A DNA stretch of 64,000 nt, from NCBI GenBank assembly GCA_963930775.1, contig OZ005692.1:6372135-6436134 (forward strand). The letters run 5' to 3'. This DNA is from Cliona cf. orientalis (Eukaryota > Porifera > Demospongiae > Clionaida > Clionaidae). The notes beneath the pieces were generated by a model that saw only the letters and a program-made list of their open reading frames with translations, was not told where the DNA came from and ran no database searches. The position numbers and the translations under genes are program-made. Within the stretch, counting starts at the first letter, position 1; each line of letters opens with the position of its first letter. This document shows, in pieces, positions 12,801-23,695 of this stretch.

Positions 12801-15576
12801 AGTTTAGCGGATTAGCCAGCCAACCACCAAATTAAAATCTTCCAATGTTAAGTAACCACAAGAATATATGCTGCACGAGATTACATTATTGTTAGTAGTG
12901 TGCAGCAGTATTATTATATCACATGTGCCATACCGGTGCATGCATGCTGTGTCAGCAGTTTTGCATACATGAAGCTAATCTGCTAGTGTTAATGAGTTAA
13001 TCGTCTTGTTGGATCTATTGCTAACTAACTATACTCACTTTTCCAGTTGAAAAGAAGCCATCGCTGTCTCTGCCCATTGAAAGCTCACCAGGGAGCAATG
13101 AAGGCAGCAGTGACCAGCAAATAACACCAGAACTCACAAACAAAACGTTTTCAGTGAAAGCCACATGACAAGAACCTACATGTACAAAACACCACAAAGA
13201 ACTCCATAATAGTTAGACACCAAGGCCAAGGGATCTACAGTATTTACATGTAGCATCCTGATGGCCCCGAGCTATGACACTTGAGCATAACTAAGTAAAC
13301 CTACAAGTAACTAAGCTACTTAGTTACCTCCTATTGACCAATCAGATTACAGGGAAGTGGCAGTAAAAGTCTAAATAATATTAATTTTTGTTTTCGAGGT
13401 ACAAACGATGTAAGTGGCAGATTTTGTGGCAACAGATAGACAGAAGGATGGACAGACACACAAACTGAATGACTACAGTAACCCTTCCAACGCATGTGTA
13501 CCCGGGGTTAACTTAGCAACCTGCACCTAGCAACTCAGGAGTACACACATGCAATTATGAATGTACATGTCATTAGCAACTCTACTCCCTAACCTGCATG
13601 CAAACCCCCAGAGCTTACTTACAGTATTCACTGATAGAAAATACACTTCTTTGACGAGTGCTTAAACAAATGCTGATTGATTAAATGCAGATGTGATTAT
13701 GGATATGCTTGGTAGTCCTAAAATGCGTCAGATAATCACTGAAGACTATCAGAATTCAGAGGAGCCTAAACTTATCAAGCAAGCTATCATGAGAGCAAGG
13801 TAATTCACTTGATGTAGATAATTATTTTGGAGACGAGTACAAATCATTGTCACACTCATTTCCAGGCGTAATCTATTCCTACAAGATTCATATTGATGAT
13901 TCAGTGTTCTCCCCAGCATACATAAGGCATATCGGCCCAACGAGCCTTGATCAGTACAGAATTTCCTTTGATGTAGGGAATAGGGAGATTTGGCCACAGC
14001 CTCCACCCAAAGTATGCCCTAATGGTCGTGCCTTGACATGCCTTGAATTTTGCTTGGTGAGAACACTGTGATTGGTAGTGATTTTAAGTCCAGCCGATTG
14101 TTTGGATGGTAACCATGTACCGTAGATCCCGCAACTACGCCCCCCTTGCACTTCTATTACTGCATAGGTAGTTTTATCTCGCATATAAGCCCCTCCTTCC
14201 TGACTATAAATTGTAGATATTAGTGTCTATAAGCCAATAAGCTACGGCTAGCAAACTAGCTATTTGTGTCATATTTTGTTTTCTGAGTTTTGCCCATCAA
14301 CAGCCAATATTCAATAGTTAGTAATGTTTGTCACACGGAAATGTAACAATCCCACGTATAAGCCCTCTCCACTTTTGCCCAATACTAGCTAGTATACACA
14401 AAGGGGGGGGGGGCATAACCGAAGGATTCTATGGCATATTTTGAGTTAAATATCACCATTTCAATTAAAAAATCTGTGGCTTAGTAAAGCTTATCTTCTG
14501 CTATAATATTCTTTAGATGGAAGAGTAAGAGCACTGAGACTGTGGAGTCTCTTGGTGATGTCATCAAATATGTTGTTTATGGGACTAAAACGATCACCAA
14601 CCAAAATTTTGCCTTTACACGGATGGCTGTGCTGGAAGCTAGGGCTGCCAAGCGAATGACAAAAGTTACTCGAGCATTTTTGCCATTCATGATTATTGGA
14701 TTTGCTTTTGTTCTTGGTAAGTACATATAATTGTAAACTGTGTGCATTAAAATAAATACAATTTCATGGGCATACATGTACATACAGTGGAACCTCCATA
14801 TATTATAGTCACCATTGGGGGACCCTACCAAACTATCCTTGTTTATCCCTTGGCGCATGTACAAGGGATACGGTAGTCATTCTGCATGTACATGTGTTTG
14901 TGTGTGTGAGTGTGTGTGTCTGTTAAGTACCATGCTATCTGTTAGATGCCTGGTTTTTACACTGAAAACAAGGTATGGTTAGGCTTTTCTATGGCATTTT
15001 CAAAATTAATGTGCGTTACGTGCCTTCTTTGCTTGATGAGTTCTCAATGGATAGAAAGACAGCGATCACTTTATTTCTAGACTAGTACATGTCATTCTAG
15101 CAATACTGTAGGTCGGGTTTTGAATGTGTTAGACGATTGCGAATGGTGCTATATAAGCCAGATTGTAACCATCAGGTCCATCAGTGACTGTACGTGTCCT
15201 GGACTCCATATAACCAAGGTCCTTAATTTAGACAGCTGTAATAGACCGTATCTACGATGTACATGTTGTATATATCTTTCTTTTCCTTAACCTTTTTAGG
15301 CACATCCTATTTTCAAGTAGATGAAGGCCTTTTGATCATCTCTGGGATGTGTGTCTTCTCTACCACTAGTGCTTTGTTCATGTTTCCAGCAATGTATCCT
15401 TACTACACGAGAGCACTGGAAGTGTACAAGTTTGAAAAAGCTGATGGTGTTGGAAAAGCATATGATCTTGTGATTCAGGGATTTGTTCATTTTTCCTTCC
15501 TCGCCCTCTTTCCAATGATATTTGCAGTGACTGCAATATACCTATTAGTGAGTTTTGAGCCTCTTTTTTACTCGTG

Positions 15577-15611
<35 letters not shown>

Positions 15612-18165
15612 TTATCTTGTCACTCTCGCCGTCTCTCCATTTCCTTCTCTATCTCTTTTTCGATCTCCTCCTGGTTCTTTCTCTCTGTCGTGCATACATA
15701 GCATGTTTATTGTGCAAAATACTTCTTAATTTTACAGCTAATCAATCATAAAGCCTACAACTTTCTGGTATATTTGCAAGTCCTTGTCGTGAACATTTGT
15801 CTGAACCAGACATGGATAGCTCTGCTGATTGCTCTCATCTGTGCCTTTCCAATCAGTGCACTCCGTCTCTCTCCTGTCATTGCAGCTGTGGCTGGATTCT
15901 CTAGTGGTTTCTTCATACCTGTTGGTGCACTTCACTGGGGGTAGGTGGTAAAGAGCAATCATTGATTCTGTATGTGTGATATCCCGGGTGAAAACTTTAA
16001 AGGACCGTGCAAATTCGTGGTTAGCAAGAACATTGGTGGGTACCAACGCACATATCCACGGTTATACGTGAAATAGTATTGGTCGTTCAACACCCAGACA
16101 CGTGAGACAAGCGGTTCAAAAATTAATAACGATGGCGTTTTAATGAAGCAAGCTTGTAATGGGCGATATTCAGGGACGTTGAAGCTCGAATGCGCACAGA
16201 ATCAAAGTACTCCTGATTGCACCGGAAATGAACAGTTTGGGACGGTACCATGCTGAATTACGTGCGAACTTTGGTGTGAAAACCATGTACATTATATTTT
16301 TGACAATATACATTGTACTGTGTATGTATGCATTCCTTTTCACCCAGGATGACCTATTCTTTGTGCAGGTATCGCTGGCTGGTATACATCAATCCCAACT
16401 ACTATGGTCTCTCATCTGTTGCATTTCTCGTCCTTTCTGACCTGCAAACTGACTGCACTGGTAGCCAGATAGAGTGCTACATTTCTTCTGGACCCTACAC
16501 TCTCAATCAGTTCTTTTTTGATGCAGTCAATCCGTACCTCCACCTCGCTGTGAGTGACCTATAATATTACTATTAAGGTTACAGGATACTATTTTGTGAA
16601 TAATTAATACCATAGTTAATCGAATAATACAACGCATGATCCAATTTAACACAAGAAATCAGCATTTTACGAATTCTCGTAACGTTTGTATGTGAGCAGT
16701 TGACCACCTTTACCAGAAAAACGTGCATTTTTCAAAAATTGAAATGCGTTGTATTAGATTAAGTACGGTAAGCATGAAATGAAACATTCTGTATCTCATG
16801 AACAGAGGTACATGTAGTTATACTGTATTCAATTACTACAGTTACTAGTTCTTAACTTGTTTACTTTTAGATATTGTTGTCTTTCTCTATCTTCTTCCTT
16901 GTTTTGGCAATCTTTGCAAACCGATTGAGGAATACCACCATAACTTTCATATTGAAAAGAATTCGTCGCATCTTTAAAAAGTGAGTTTTGAACACTTGAT
17001 ATCATCAGATATTAATTGAATTCTTTAACATTAAAAGGTTAAGGAGAAGCACAACACTCACTCAGATTAACTTCGACGATGACAAGCAAACCAGTTACCT
17101 CACCTGTATCCAAGAGGAAGGTGTGTGTAGATTAGATACATGTAGTCTTCACTGCAAAGTGTAGGTTGAGGGTTATTGCAATACGACTAATACATGTACA
17201 TGTGCTGGTACATCTACAATGTCCTGTTGCAAGGGTCCAGTTCCTTATGCATGGTTTGAATATGGCCATGTAGGTAATAACAAGGGCTTATTGAGCTGCC
17301 CTCGCCGCCTACGGTGGCTTGATAAGCCCTTGGTAATAACTGTAAACAGCAAGGATTTAGCATGCAATGCTGTCATTTTATTTGGTTGAATATTGCAGAT
17401 GAGGATTCAATACCTGAAGACGACACAGAAGATTCCGTCAAAGAGAAAAAAATTGGTGTGGGGATAAAGGAGCTAAAAATAGGAAGACAAAGGGTGAAGA
17501 GTGAGGGGGACATTTCAGAAGAAGCCCAACCTTCTAGGGCTCGGGATACTACACCTACAGCCGATGATACTATGTTGCATGACATAAATGAACAAGAGGA
17601 AATAACAGAGACCACACCATTGATAATGTGTCAAGAACGTAAGGTGTGGAGACCAAAAAGGAAGCCACACTTGCCTGATCTTGTAAAAAATTCCAAGGAA
17701 TCACACCAAAGGAAGCCAGTGCCTGCAGTGCCACCGCTGGATCGTTCTACATCATCTATAGCTCTGTTAGTACGACAGCAGCAGCTTCTAGATCGTGTTC
17801 AGGCAACTCAAGCCGTGTTAAAAGAGTCTGACGAAATACTAAGTCCAAGCCCATCCCGTAAGAAGCCTCACATGTCATTTAAAGAAGCGTCCCAGCGTAT
17901 CATATCTGTTCAAAAGAGGCAATCTGGAGGTCACCCTAGCCTATCAGATATTGTCACCCAATATCAAGAAAAAATGAAGAAAGAAAGGGAATCATCCCAA
18001 GCCCCTCGGATACCTAAGTCACCTATGTTTTCCCCCTTTCGTTTCAAACCAGGGCTCACCAAACAGTCCAGCATTCTGGGGGCCATTCCGATAGACAAGT
18101 GGCATGAAATGATGGAAGAAAGTCAAGAATCCTTGGGCAGTGATAGTGATGGAAATGAGAACTAA
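1..18165 (+). CDS. ABCG-type half transporter with N-terminal ectodomain (5' partial, 18 exons)
   Basis: ATP-driven membrane exporter; substrate (lipid, sterol or xenobiotic) cannot be told. Exons that join in phase: <1-49, 400-542, 609-844, 6986-7139, 7279-7358, 7456-7647, 9630-9833, 9892-10033, 11529-11674, 11743-11860, 13691-13799, 14517-14716, 15300-15547, 15738-15940, 16369-16549, 16871-16980, 17038-17120, 17399-18165. That gives 1120 visible residues with no frameshift. Order: ectodomain, membrane helix (~91-111), ATPase with Walker [10 protein letters not shown] (~261), Q-loop GYVLQ, signature LSGGQKKR (~371), Walker [10 protein letters not shown] (~392) and H-loop TIHQP (~428), then an ABCG-like six-helix region with NPNYYG, then a long cytosolic tail. 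NBD-before-TMD order is diagnostic of ABCG. A helix before the NBD is known in yeast Adp1 and plant ABCG24/28, as I recall. Half transporters must dimerise. The first exons are in earlier sequence. Confidence 0.93.
57..330. repeat. Dispersed repeat, inverted copy at ~13205-13375
   Basis: Sequence from about 57 (GTTACTGCCACTTCCC, then AGTAGCTTAGTTACTTG) through GGGGCCATCAGGATGCT and GTAGATCCCTTGG reappears in reverse orientation at about 13205-13375. Both copies sit in introns of the same transporter gene. Ends are diffuse and no target duplication was identified. Confidence 0.6.
1086..1253. mobile_element. Small inverted-repeat element (TAGTGTCCCGGG ends)
   Basis: Ends TAGTGTCCCGGG and CCCGGGACACTA are perfect inverted repeats 168 bp apart. 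The inside repeats the theme GGTAAGC / GCTTACC. Related degenerate sequence occurs near 8453-8540, 9000-9070 and 28812-28952, so this is a dispersed MITE-like family. No coding capacity. Confidence 0.65.
2757..3115. mobile_element. TTAA-flanked MITE (AGGTGCTCTGAAA ends)
   Basis: Terminal inverted repeats AGGTGCTCTGAAACGGAAGTC and its near-complement at the right end (one mismatch) are flanked on both sides by TTAA (2753-2756, 3116-3119). TTAA duplication is typical of piggyBac and Kolobok-like transposons. The element is 359 bp and non-coding, so it must have been mobilised in trans. Confidence 0.8.
3402..3578 (+). mobile_element. MITE family 'TAC[T/C]GTACTTAATC', copy 1
   Basis: Starts TACTGTACTTAATCTAATA and ends GTATTCGATTAACTACAGTA, an imperfect inverted repeat. 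The interior (AAAACGCGTGCTTTTCTGG, TCGTCAATCGCTCC) is shared with copies at 5308-5488 (same strand) and 16608-16770 (opposite strand). About 160-180 bp, non-coding. Confidence 0.75.
5308..5488 (+). mobile_element. MITE family 'TAC[T/C]GTACTTAATC', copy 2
   Basis: Ends TACCGTACTTAATC and GATTAACTACGGTA; the interior matches the copy at 3402-3578 almost base for base, apart from an AAAAATAATAATAATA expansion. In the same intron and orientation as that copy. Confidence 0.75.
7709..8219 (+). repeat. Tandem duplication inside an ABCG intron
   Basis: Two units of about 285 and 226 bp begin TTCACTC[G/A]GGATTCTACAC and end TTGTTACAAGTAGGATCTA. They differ by substitutions and by an internal expansion of TTACATGATTTT in the first unit. 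Non-coding. The rest of this intron (8220-9629) shows only degenerate repeats and no gene. Confidence 0.75.
10034..11528 (+). other. ABCG intron, with purine-rich tract
   Basis: Splits the exon ending in Walker B from the exon starting at the D-loop; phase 1, GTAAAT donor and CTACAG acceptor. A GA-rich tract (about 11398-11505, GGGAGAGGGAGAG-type) lies just before the acceptor. I see no gene in it. Confidence 0.65.
13046..13520 (+). repeat. Dispersed repeat resembling an exon; related copy at 28430-28690
   Basis: The stretch around CCAGAACTCACAAACAAAACG, followed by GACAGA-type simple repeat and a GTAACCCTTC...GGGGTTAAC end, matches the order and much of the sequence at 28430-28690. Read after a TTTTCCAG acceptor it would give a short open frame, but the transporter frame is complete without it, so I treat it as repeat. 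Confidence 0.5.
13866..14009 (+). other. Possible cryptic exon in the ABCG gene, out of phase
   Basis: A block with an acceptor (TTTCCAG) and a donor (GTATGC) is open for 48 codons, but in a frame that fits neither neighbouring exon. Read in the transporter frame it meets TGA after nine codons. The exons on either side (13691-13799 and 14517-14716) join perfectly without it. It could be an alternative or poison exon, or simply chance. Confidence 0.25.
15583..15608 (+). repeat. (TC)n microsatellite
   Basis: About 13 TC units followed by a pyrimidine-rich stretch, immediately downstream of the GTGAGT donor at 15548 in an ABCG intron. Other simple repeats in the window are GT at about 2288-2313, TG at 14894-14920, AC at 27962-27984 and CA at about 60626-60720. 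Confidence 0.85.
16608..16770 (-). mobile_element. MITE family 'TAC[T/C]GTACTTAATC', copy 3 (inverted)
   Basis: Ends TACCATAGTTAATCG and GATTAAGTACGGTA. The interior is the reverse complement of the copies at 3402 and 5308 (ATGATCCAATTTAAC, CCAGAAAAACGTGC). Sits in the intron before the exon at 16871. Confidence 0.75.
17399..18165 (+). CDS. ABCG transporter, terminal exon coding a long charged cytosolic tail
   Basis: Last exon; its acceptor (ATTGCAG) continues phase 1 from exon 17 and the stop is TAA at 18163-18165. It codes about 255 residues rich in K, E, S and P, with DEDSIPEDD, paired RKP motifs (WRPKRKPH and SRKKPH), SP/TP sites and an acidic end (SDSDGNEN). Typical ABCG proteins end within a few residues of the last membrane helix, so this is an addition. 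It has no recognisable domain. Many serine-proline and basic motifs suggest a phosphorylated regulatory or scaffold-binding tail; this is inference. Confidence 0.8.
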
Positions 18166-18416
18166 TATTTAATATACAAACACAAGTAACGTTGTTATGG
18201 ATCTTTCCAGTAATTAGTACTATCTAGTTTAGTTATGTGTAGTAACTCATTCAACAATAATTATTCTTGTCATGATCACTGAATATGATCAGTGAATAAT
18301 TGCCACTGATTGATAGATTGTTATAAAATATTATTTATGATAAAAAATTACTGGTTGGAAGTCCCTCTTCAAATACTGGTACATCCGCTGAGCCCTTTCT
18401 TTGAATCATTGATTGT
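18166..18416. other. Shared 3' region between two convergent genes
   Basis: Only 251-360 bases separate the stop of the ABCG gene from that of the START gene. The stretch is AT-rich, with several TATTTAA/TTATAAAAT-like sequences; I cannot assign polyadenylation sites. The two 3' UTRs probably overlap. Confidence 0.5.
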
Positions 18417-21400
18417 TCACTGTTCTCCTCTCCACTGGAGTCCTGACTCGAAGCTAGCTGTGTGGGTACCAACTGCATTTTGATGTAGTGTAATGCCCAA
18501 GGACTGACGCTTCAGAACTTGATTTAATGCAATGGTTGGTATACACCTTTGGCATCAGACTGAAATTGAAATGGCACTGATTCAATAGCTACACACAGAA
18601 CTCTGGAATCAACTCACATTCACAACATATGTGACCAATGTTCTTGATGAATCTCCAATGTATGGCTCAAGAACCCAACCTGATCCAAGCTGAAGCTAAA
18701 AATGTAATTATAAGGAATCTAAACATTGTTAATTATGTATATGTACCTTACCTCGACACGCTTTATACCTTGGGAACAGGGGAAGTTAGGATCATCTATT
18801 GATAATCCCACCTTGATAAAATTGCCTCCCTGTGACATAATATTATTATCACACATGGGAATAGTTAAACATAGTATGCCATTGACATTGTATCACAACT
18901 ACCTTAAACTGGCTCCGAGCAAAAAACAGCACCTCTCGATTGAATGATACAATACACGATGTATGTGCTAATCTCATATAGGCTGCATTAAAATTTTACC
19001 ATTCATGTTAGTAGTGCATAATATTATAGTTGTCCATCATGGAGGGTTAGTGGAAGTGATTTGACCTCGTTACACTAGAGGCTACATCTCTGGTCCTCGA
19101 GCATTATTAGAAGCTAGAACCTGGTGATCTCTGTGAGCGCCAGCCTTGGCACTAGCTACAGGCATGAATACAAGCTAAAGATTGTTTGGATAGTTGATTG
19201 ATTTAGCCATGTGCTCAAACAGTAAATGGCATGCTCAATAGAATGTTCCAGAACATAGATAAAGGGCAGTTTCAGCCACTTTGCTGATTTGCAGTTTAGC
19301 ACTCTGGCCTGTGGCCATGCATCCTTAGAAAGAGTAGTCAAGTGGCACAGTAAGTGTGCAATGTAACGACGCAAATGCGATCCCGACCCGTTCGCGATAC
19401 GCCGGTACGTACGCCGCCACGATCGCTGGATATGGATGGGAGGGGCTGGGAGGTCAGGGGATGGGTTGCGAATGGTTAGCAGGGTTAGTGTGGGAGGGGC
19501 TGGGAGGTCTGGGGATGGGTTGCGAATGGTTAGCAGGGTTGCAGGGTTAGTGTGGGAGGGGCTGGGTTGTGTAGGGTTTGTCTATAAAATAGTTGAAATA
19601 ATGGCTGCCAGCAGCAACAACGGTGGTGGCCGAGTGGTTGGGCTCTTATGTATGGGACGGAATAGAGCAGGTTCAAATCTTGCCGTACACTTTGATTTTT
19701 TTTCCCTGTCAAATTTTTCTAAGTGTTGATAGATCGCATTTGCGTCGTAACATGCAACTGTGGGCCTCATTATAGGCAAGTCCATGCACTCTACATGCAC
19801 ATGCAGTTGTACTTGCTATTCCCTACTTTTGTGTGTCCTAAATGCCAAAATACAACAATCACGTGCAGCAGGGGGCGAGCAAGCAAACCCCCTGCTTGTA
19901 GTAAATTTTGTTAAGTAAGTGCATGCTTTCATCCTAATAAGCACGACTCAACTTCACAGGAATGAGCTAAATCCATTTTAACTTGCCCATATATTTCAGC
20001 TCATTTTGGTGAAGAAATTACCAATCAATCTGTCACATTTCAGCTAAAGTGTGCTAATTATTTGCTGGACTTGAGTCTACTTCAATTTACTGTGTATACT
20101 TGAACTGTATCATGCTAATAGGTATTACAGTACTGTAGTCGATCTTGCCCCAGCCCTCTGAGAAGTTCGACTGTATAATGGATAGTTAGCCACACCGCCC
20201 CATACCAGTGTAACTGGCCACAATAGTGAAATATTATGGTCAACTGTATTAACCCCCCAAGCTAAGATCACCTTGCTACAAGGACAAACTCTTGGTCCCA
20301 ATGGTGTCCATTTTAGAGGGGCTCCACCATTTTACCTATAGTGTCTTGAGGATTTCTGGATTTAGGAGATAGCATCTTCACAGTACTGGCCTCCTAGCAA
20401 ATAGAATTGACACCATACAAGGATAAACAGTATAATAATCAACTGCATGCACTTACAACAAGATACTTGTCCCAGGTTATGGTATTTTCAACTGGTTTCA
20501 GAAACTCAGCCACCTCTTGCGGGGGAACATCAATGACTCCTCGAGCTGCCCAACTGTGTACAGGTTACTATACTTAGTAACACTTCATTTATACAAGAGT
20601 ACATGTCATTGTAATAATTGCATGATAAATATATTATGTAATGGGATCAAACTTACATGTGTGCATATTATAACAATCGTACATTATGCACAGATGTAGA
20701 TACAGCAGGCACAGGAGTGCAGAACCCTCACCGTTGCATAACTGACTTGTATAGCATTGATCATGATCGATGGCTGTGACTATAATACTAGGAAGATGAT
20801 ATCATCAGGCGGGGCGAGCCTTCGCTCGTGGTCCACCGGCCCCCTGTACTCCAGGGTTTTTATTTATAATCAGTGTTCCAATATTATTATTACCTTGTTA
20901 TTCACTAAGTCTATTACCACAGCATGGCAGGTATGTAGGCAGTTATAGCGTGTGCAGTACCTAGCACACAAGTAATCCAAACTGAAGCAGCCAGGCTAGG
21001 CTCAGGCTTAGTTTGGCCATGGCATGATTCTTGACATCCTTGAGTACAGTAAGCTTTAAATCGTAGCCACACTGAGCTGGAGATACAGTCACTGTTTACT
21101 TTGATGGCATAGCTACCGTGCCACTAAATATCATGTGCAGATCAGTGATCTAGGAACAGGCAAAAGGCACCTGGCTATGTCACTATAAGCTATAATTATA
21201 AACTGAAAGCCTCTGTGGACAACTGACCAGAAACAGCTGCACACTACTACACCACTGGGAGAACTTAAAATGACCACTATTCCTTTGTGCTGGTGTTCAG
21301 ATGATCCCTCAATTGCCCTACCAAATGACCCTTACTAGTTAGCACAGGAAGGTTCAGACGGATGGACTGACAAAAATAGCCAGTAACTCCTCCGCCTATG

Positions 21401-23695
21401 GTTTACGGCGAGGATTAAATCTACTGCCTGATCTCACATCACATCTTTCAGAGGTCATAATTTTAATACAATCTGAACCTCACATTGTGAATACGTCATT
21501 GTTATAATATTAAGGTTAATTGTAATATTCTTATGTACTCTACAATGCTATATATGTATCAAGGACAAGCGTATAGTCCTGAAACCCAGGCACACTCGTT
21601 GGCATCAGAGCAGGAGATAAGGCAGCGCAATAGCCTTGCAATGTGGCCCTTGGTGCAAGCTTAGAAATAATTACTACTGTTTGTATATATTAGGTCTATG
21701 TTCTTTCACCAGCTAGTACATGAAATCTACATGTATGTGTGAAATTAGACGTAATCAAGAGTACACACATTGAGTTTCAAGGTGTGGAGGAGAGTACAGT
21801 GCAAGGCTACTGACATTATTCTGAGGGATAATAAATAATTATTCTAAGGCACATCAATCTTGAAATTCTATGTGTTGAATATCAATCCTCGATCCTTATC
21901 CAACAAGACAGATAAGAATCAGGTTAGCCACCCCACCAATGGACCAATCCAATGGGCCCTCTAGCTCCTTTTACTACTCTTATTGTACATACTTCACAAT
22001 AGGGTGAAGGCGAAGTTCAGGATCACCATAATAATTGTGTGCACAGACCAATTCAGAGCGAGTACTACATTACTAGAAAGGAAAACTATAAACGTACAAT
22101 GTGCAAACCACAGCCAGTGTACATATTTCCCATAATACATGTACATTGTATAATGACATTGTACTTTTAAGGTGACAGGTACTTCTTATGTAATTTATTG
22201 ACACTGTATCATTAATTTTCTGTGTGATGTAGTACTCACAAAACATACAATCATATTATTAGCGGGTACAAAATATTGCCTTCAGATTTAAGACCTTAAG
22301 TAGGAAGCCGGGTGCTGAAGTGAATAATTACAGGTGGAACATTTTGGCCATGCCTACTTTGATGAAATCACGTCCACATAACTGCCGGCAAGCAGCAATA
22401 GAACAGTGACATGCACTTTCACTCTACAAATAGGTTTTAGCTAGATGGCTGGATTCATGGTCAAATATTATGCTTCAAATCAATATTTCTCTGGGGGAGA
22501 TGGCTGTTTAGCTAAATATCCATTGAAACTTATCTTGGCTAGGGGTGGGGTGGGGCCTGTCAGCTCATATGCTATACTCTTGATCAGATTCCAAAGTTGT
22601 ACAATGTCATGTAGATATACATGAACTTACATTATATATTAAGTTAGTTTACCAACTTACTCCCACTGAAGCTCTCGTTTCGACTGGCTGTTCTTTTTAT
22701 CCCGATTTGCCTCAGTACCATACTTAGAATCCACCTGGGCAACTCGAGTAGCCTAAAGCATGGTAAATATTGTGAACAATAACTCTGTTGATGTATGCAT
22801 ATGGCGGGAAAATTTGTGGGTGCTAGTTTTCATGGAAAGCAAAGAGTCTTCAGAACTATATTAATGGCAACCCAGTCCAAGGATGCAGTGCCAACTAGTA
22901 CACTCATATATTTTGTGAGTTGTGCACGATATGCCTGTGCATGCATACAGTGATGCAGCATGGTGCACCTATAGTACTTCATCAAATCACACTGCAGCTA
23001 CGATTACTGGGCATTGTAACAACACAACTGCAATCCTGACCTGATTGCGATATGCCGGTATGTACTCCATTGTGATCGCTGGACGGTATATATAGATGAG
23101 AGGGGCTGGGAGGTCAGGGGATGGATTGCAAATGGTTGGCAGGGTTAGCTATAGTTTCAAGGTGTGGACTGTACGGATGGGAGAGGCTGGGTTACAAAGG
23201 GTTAGTGTGGGAGGGGCTGGGAGGTCAGGGGATGGGTTGCAAATGGTTAGCAGGGTTATAGCTATAGTTTCAAGGTGTGGACTGTATGGATGGGAGAGGC
23301 TGGGTTGCAAAGGGTTAGTGTGGGAGGGGCTGGGAGGTCAGGGACTGGGTTGCGAATGATTAGTGTCTAGGGTTTGTCTAGTGACTGCCAGCAGCGACAA
23401 CAGTGGTGGCCGAGTGCTTGGGCTTTTGTGTGTGCAACGGAATGGAGCGGGTTCAAATCTCACTGTACACTGAATTTTTTCTCCCGTCAAAATTTTTCTA
23501 AGTTTTGGCAATTTTCATTTGCATGCATAACAAACCTCATCCTCTAAGTACTTGGTGATGATATTCCCCACTGTGTTCCAGTCCAGATCTTTACCAACAT
23601 CCTTTTCCGGCAACACTGCAGCATACATAATCTTCTTACCAGTATTCCAATCAAATTTTGCATGTTCCCAATAATGAGGAAGAACTACTAGGTAC
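18417..23695 (-). CDS. START-domain lipid-transfer-like protein (5' end not found; 3' frameshift)
   Basis: START domains bind a single lipid or sterol in a closed cavity. Minus-strand exons that join in phase: 23695-23536, 22752-22661, 20553-20457, 20393-20336, 18982-18903, 18829-18752, 18695-18618, then the last exon from about 18560. Landmarks in order: GVIDVPPQEVAEFLK and WDKYL (start of the fold), NREVLFFAR, VGLSIDDPNFPC, GSGWVLEPY and TLVTYVVN (late strands). The exon at 23695-23536 codes a segment ahead of the fold that I do not recognise. In the last exon the frame continues SDAKG and then hits TAA at 18524-18526. The following residues of the usual C-terminal helix (IPTIALNQVLKR-like) are present in another frame ending at TGA 18417-18419, so one base seems lost near 18545. 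Tail-to-tail with the transporter gene. Confidence 0.82.
19363..19751 (+). mobile_element. TIR element carrying a GC-rich minisatellite and a tRNA-like Pol III module
   Basis: The ends GTAACGACGCAAATGCGATC and GATCGCATTTGCGTCGTAAC are 20-base near-perfect inverted repeats. Inside are three GTGGGAGGGGCTGGGAGGTC-type units (19430-19565), then a tRNA-like segment with A and B boxes, then a T-run. A related, older copy lies at 23016-23531. Both sit in introns of the START gene. Confidence 0.75.
19625..19702 (+). ncRNA. tRNA-derived (Leu/Ser-like) Pol III promoter segment inside the TIR element
   Basis: GGTGGCCGAGTGGTTGGGCT contains a good A box (TGGCCGAGTGG). AGGTTCAAATCTTGCC, about 40 bases later, contains a B box. 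A run of eight T follows about 20 bases further on. The A box and its surroundings look like tRNA-Leu or tRNA-Ser. I see no proper acceptor stem or CCA-ready end, so this is a SINE-like or pseudo-tRNA module, not a working tRNA gene. Confidence 0.6.
20554..22660 (-). other. START-gene intron
   Basis: 2.1-kb intron, phase 2. It contains a hairpin-ended repeat near 21340-21420 (GGATGGACTGACA then CTCCGCCTATGG...CGGCGAGGATTAA), similar to repeats at 13505 and 28660. I see no other gene. Confidence 0.55.
23016..23531 (+). mobile_element. Older copy of the TIR / minisatellite / tRNA-like element
   Basis: Same layout as 19363-19751: a GTAACAACACAACTGC-like left end, GCGATATGCCGGTATG, several GAGGGGCTGGGAGGTCAGGG units, a tRNA-like box pair (GTGGCCGAGTGCTTGG near 23404 and GGTTCAAATC near 23450), a T-run and an ATTTGCATGCATAAC right end. 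More diverged ends suggest an older insertion. It lies just downstream of the donor of the exon at 23695-23536. Confidence 0.65.

Noticed and set aside
13046-13168. Possible ABCG exon starting after TTTTCCAG
   Set aside because: The transporter reads directly from 11860 to 13691 with the expected NPAD...VI motif; this block is shared with the repeat at 28430.
19625-19702. Functional tRNA gene
   Set aside because: A and B boxes are good, but no complete acceptor or anticodon stem could be drawn; better seen as a tRNA-derived module.
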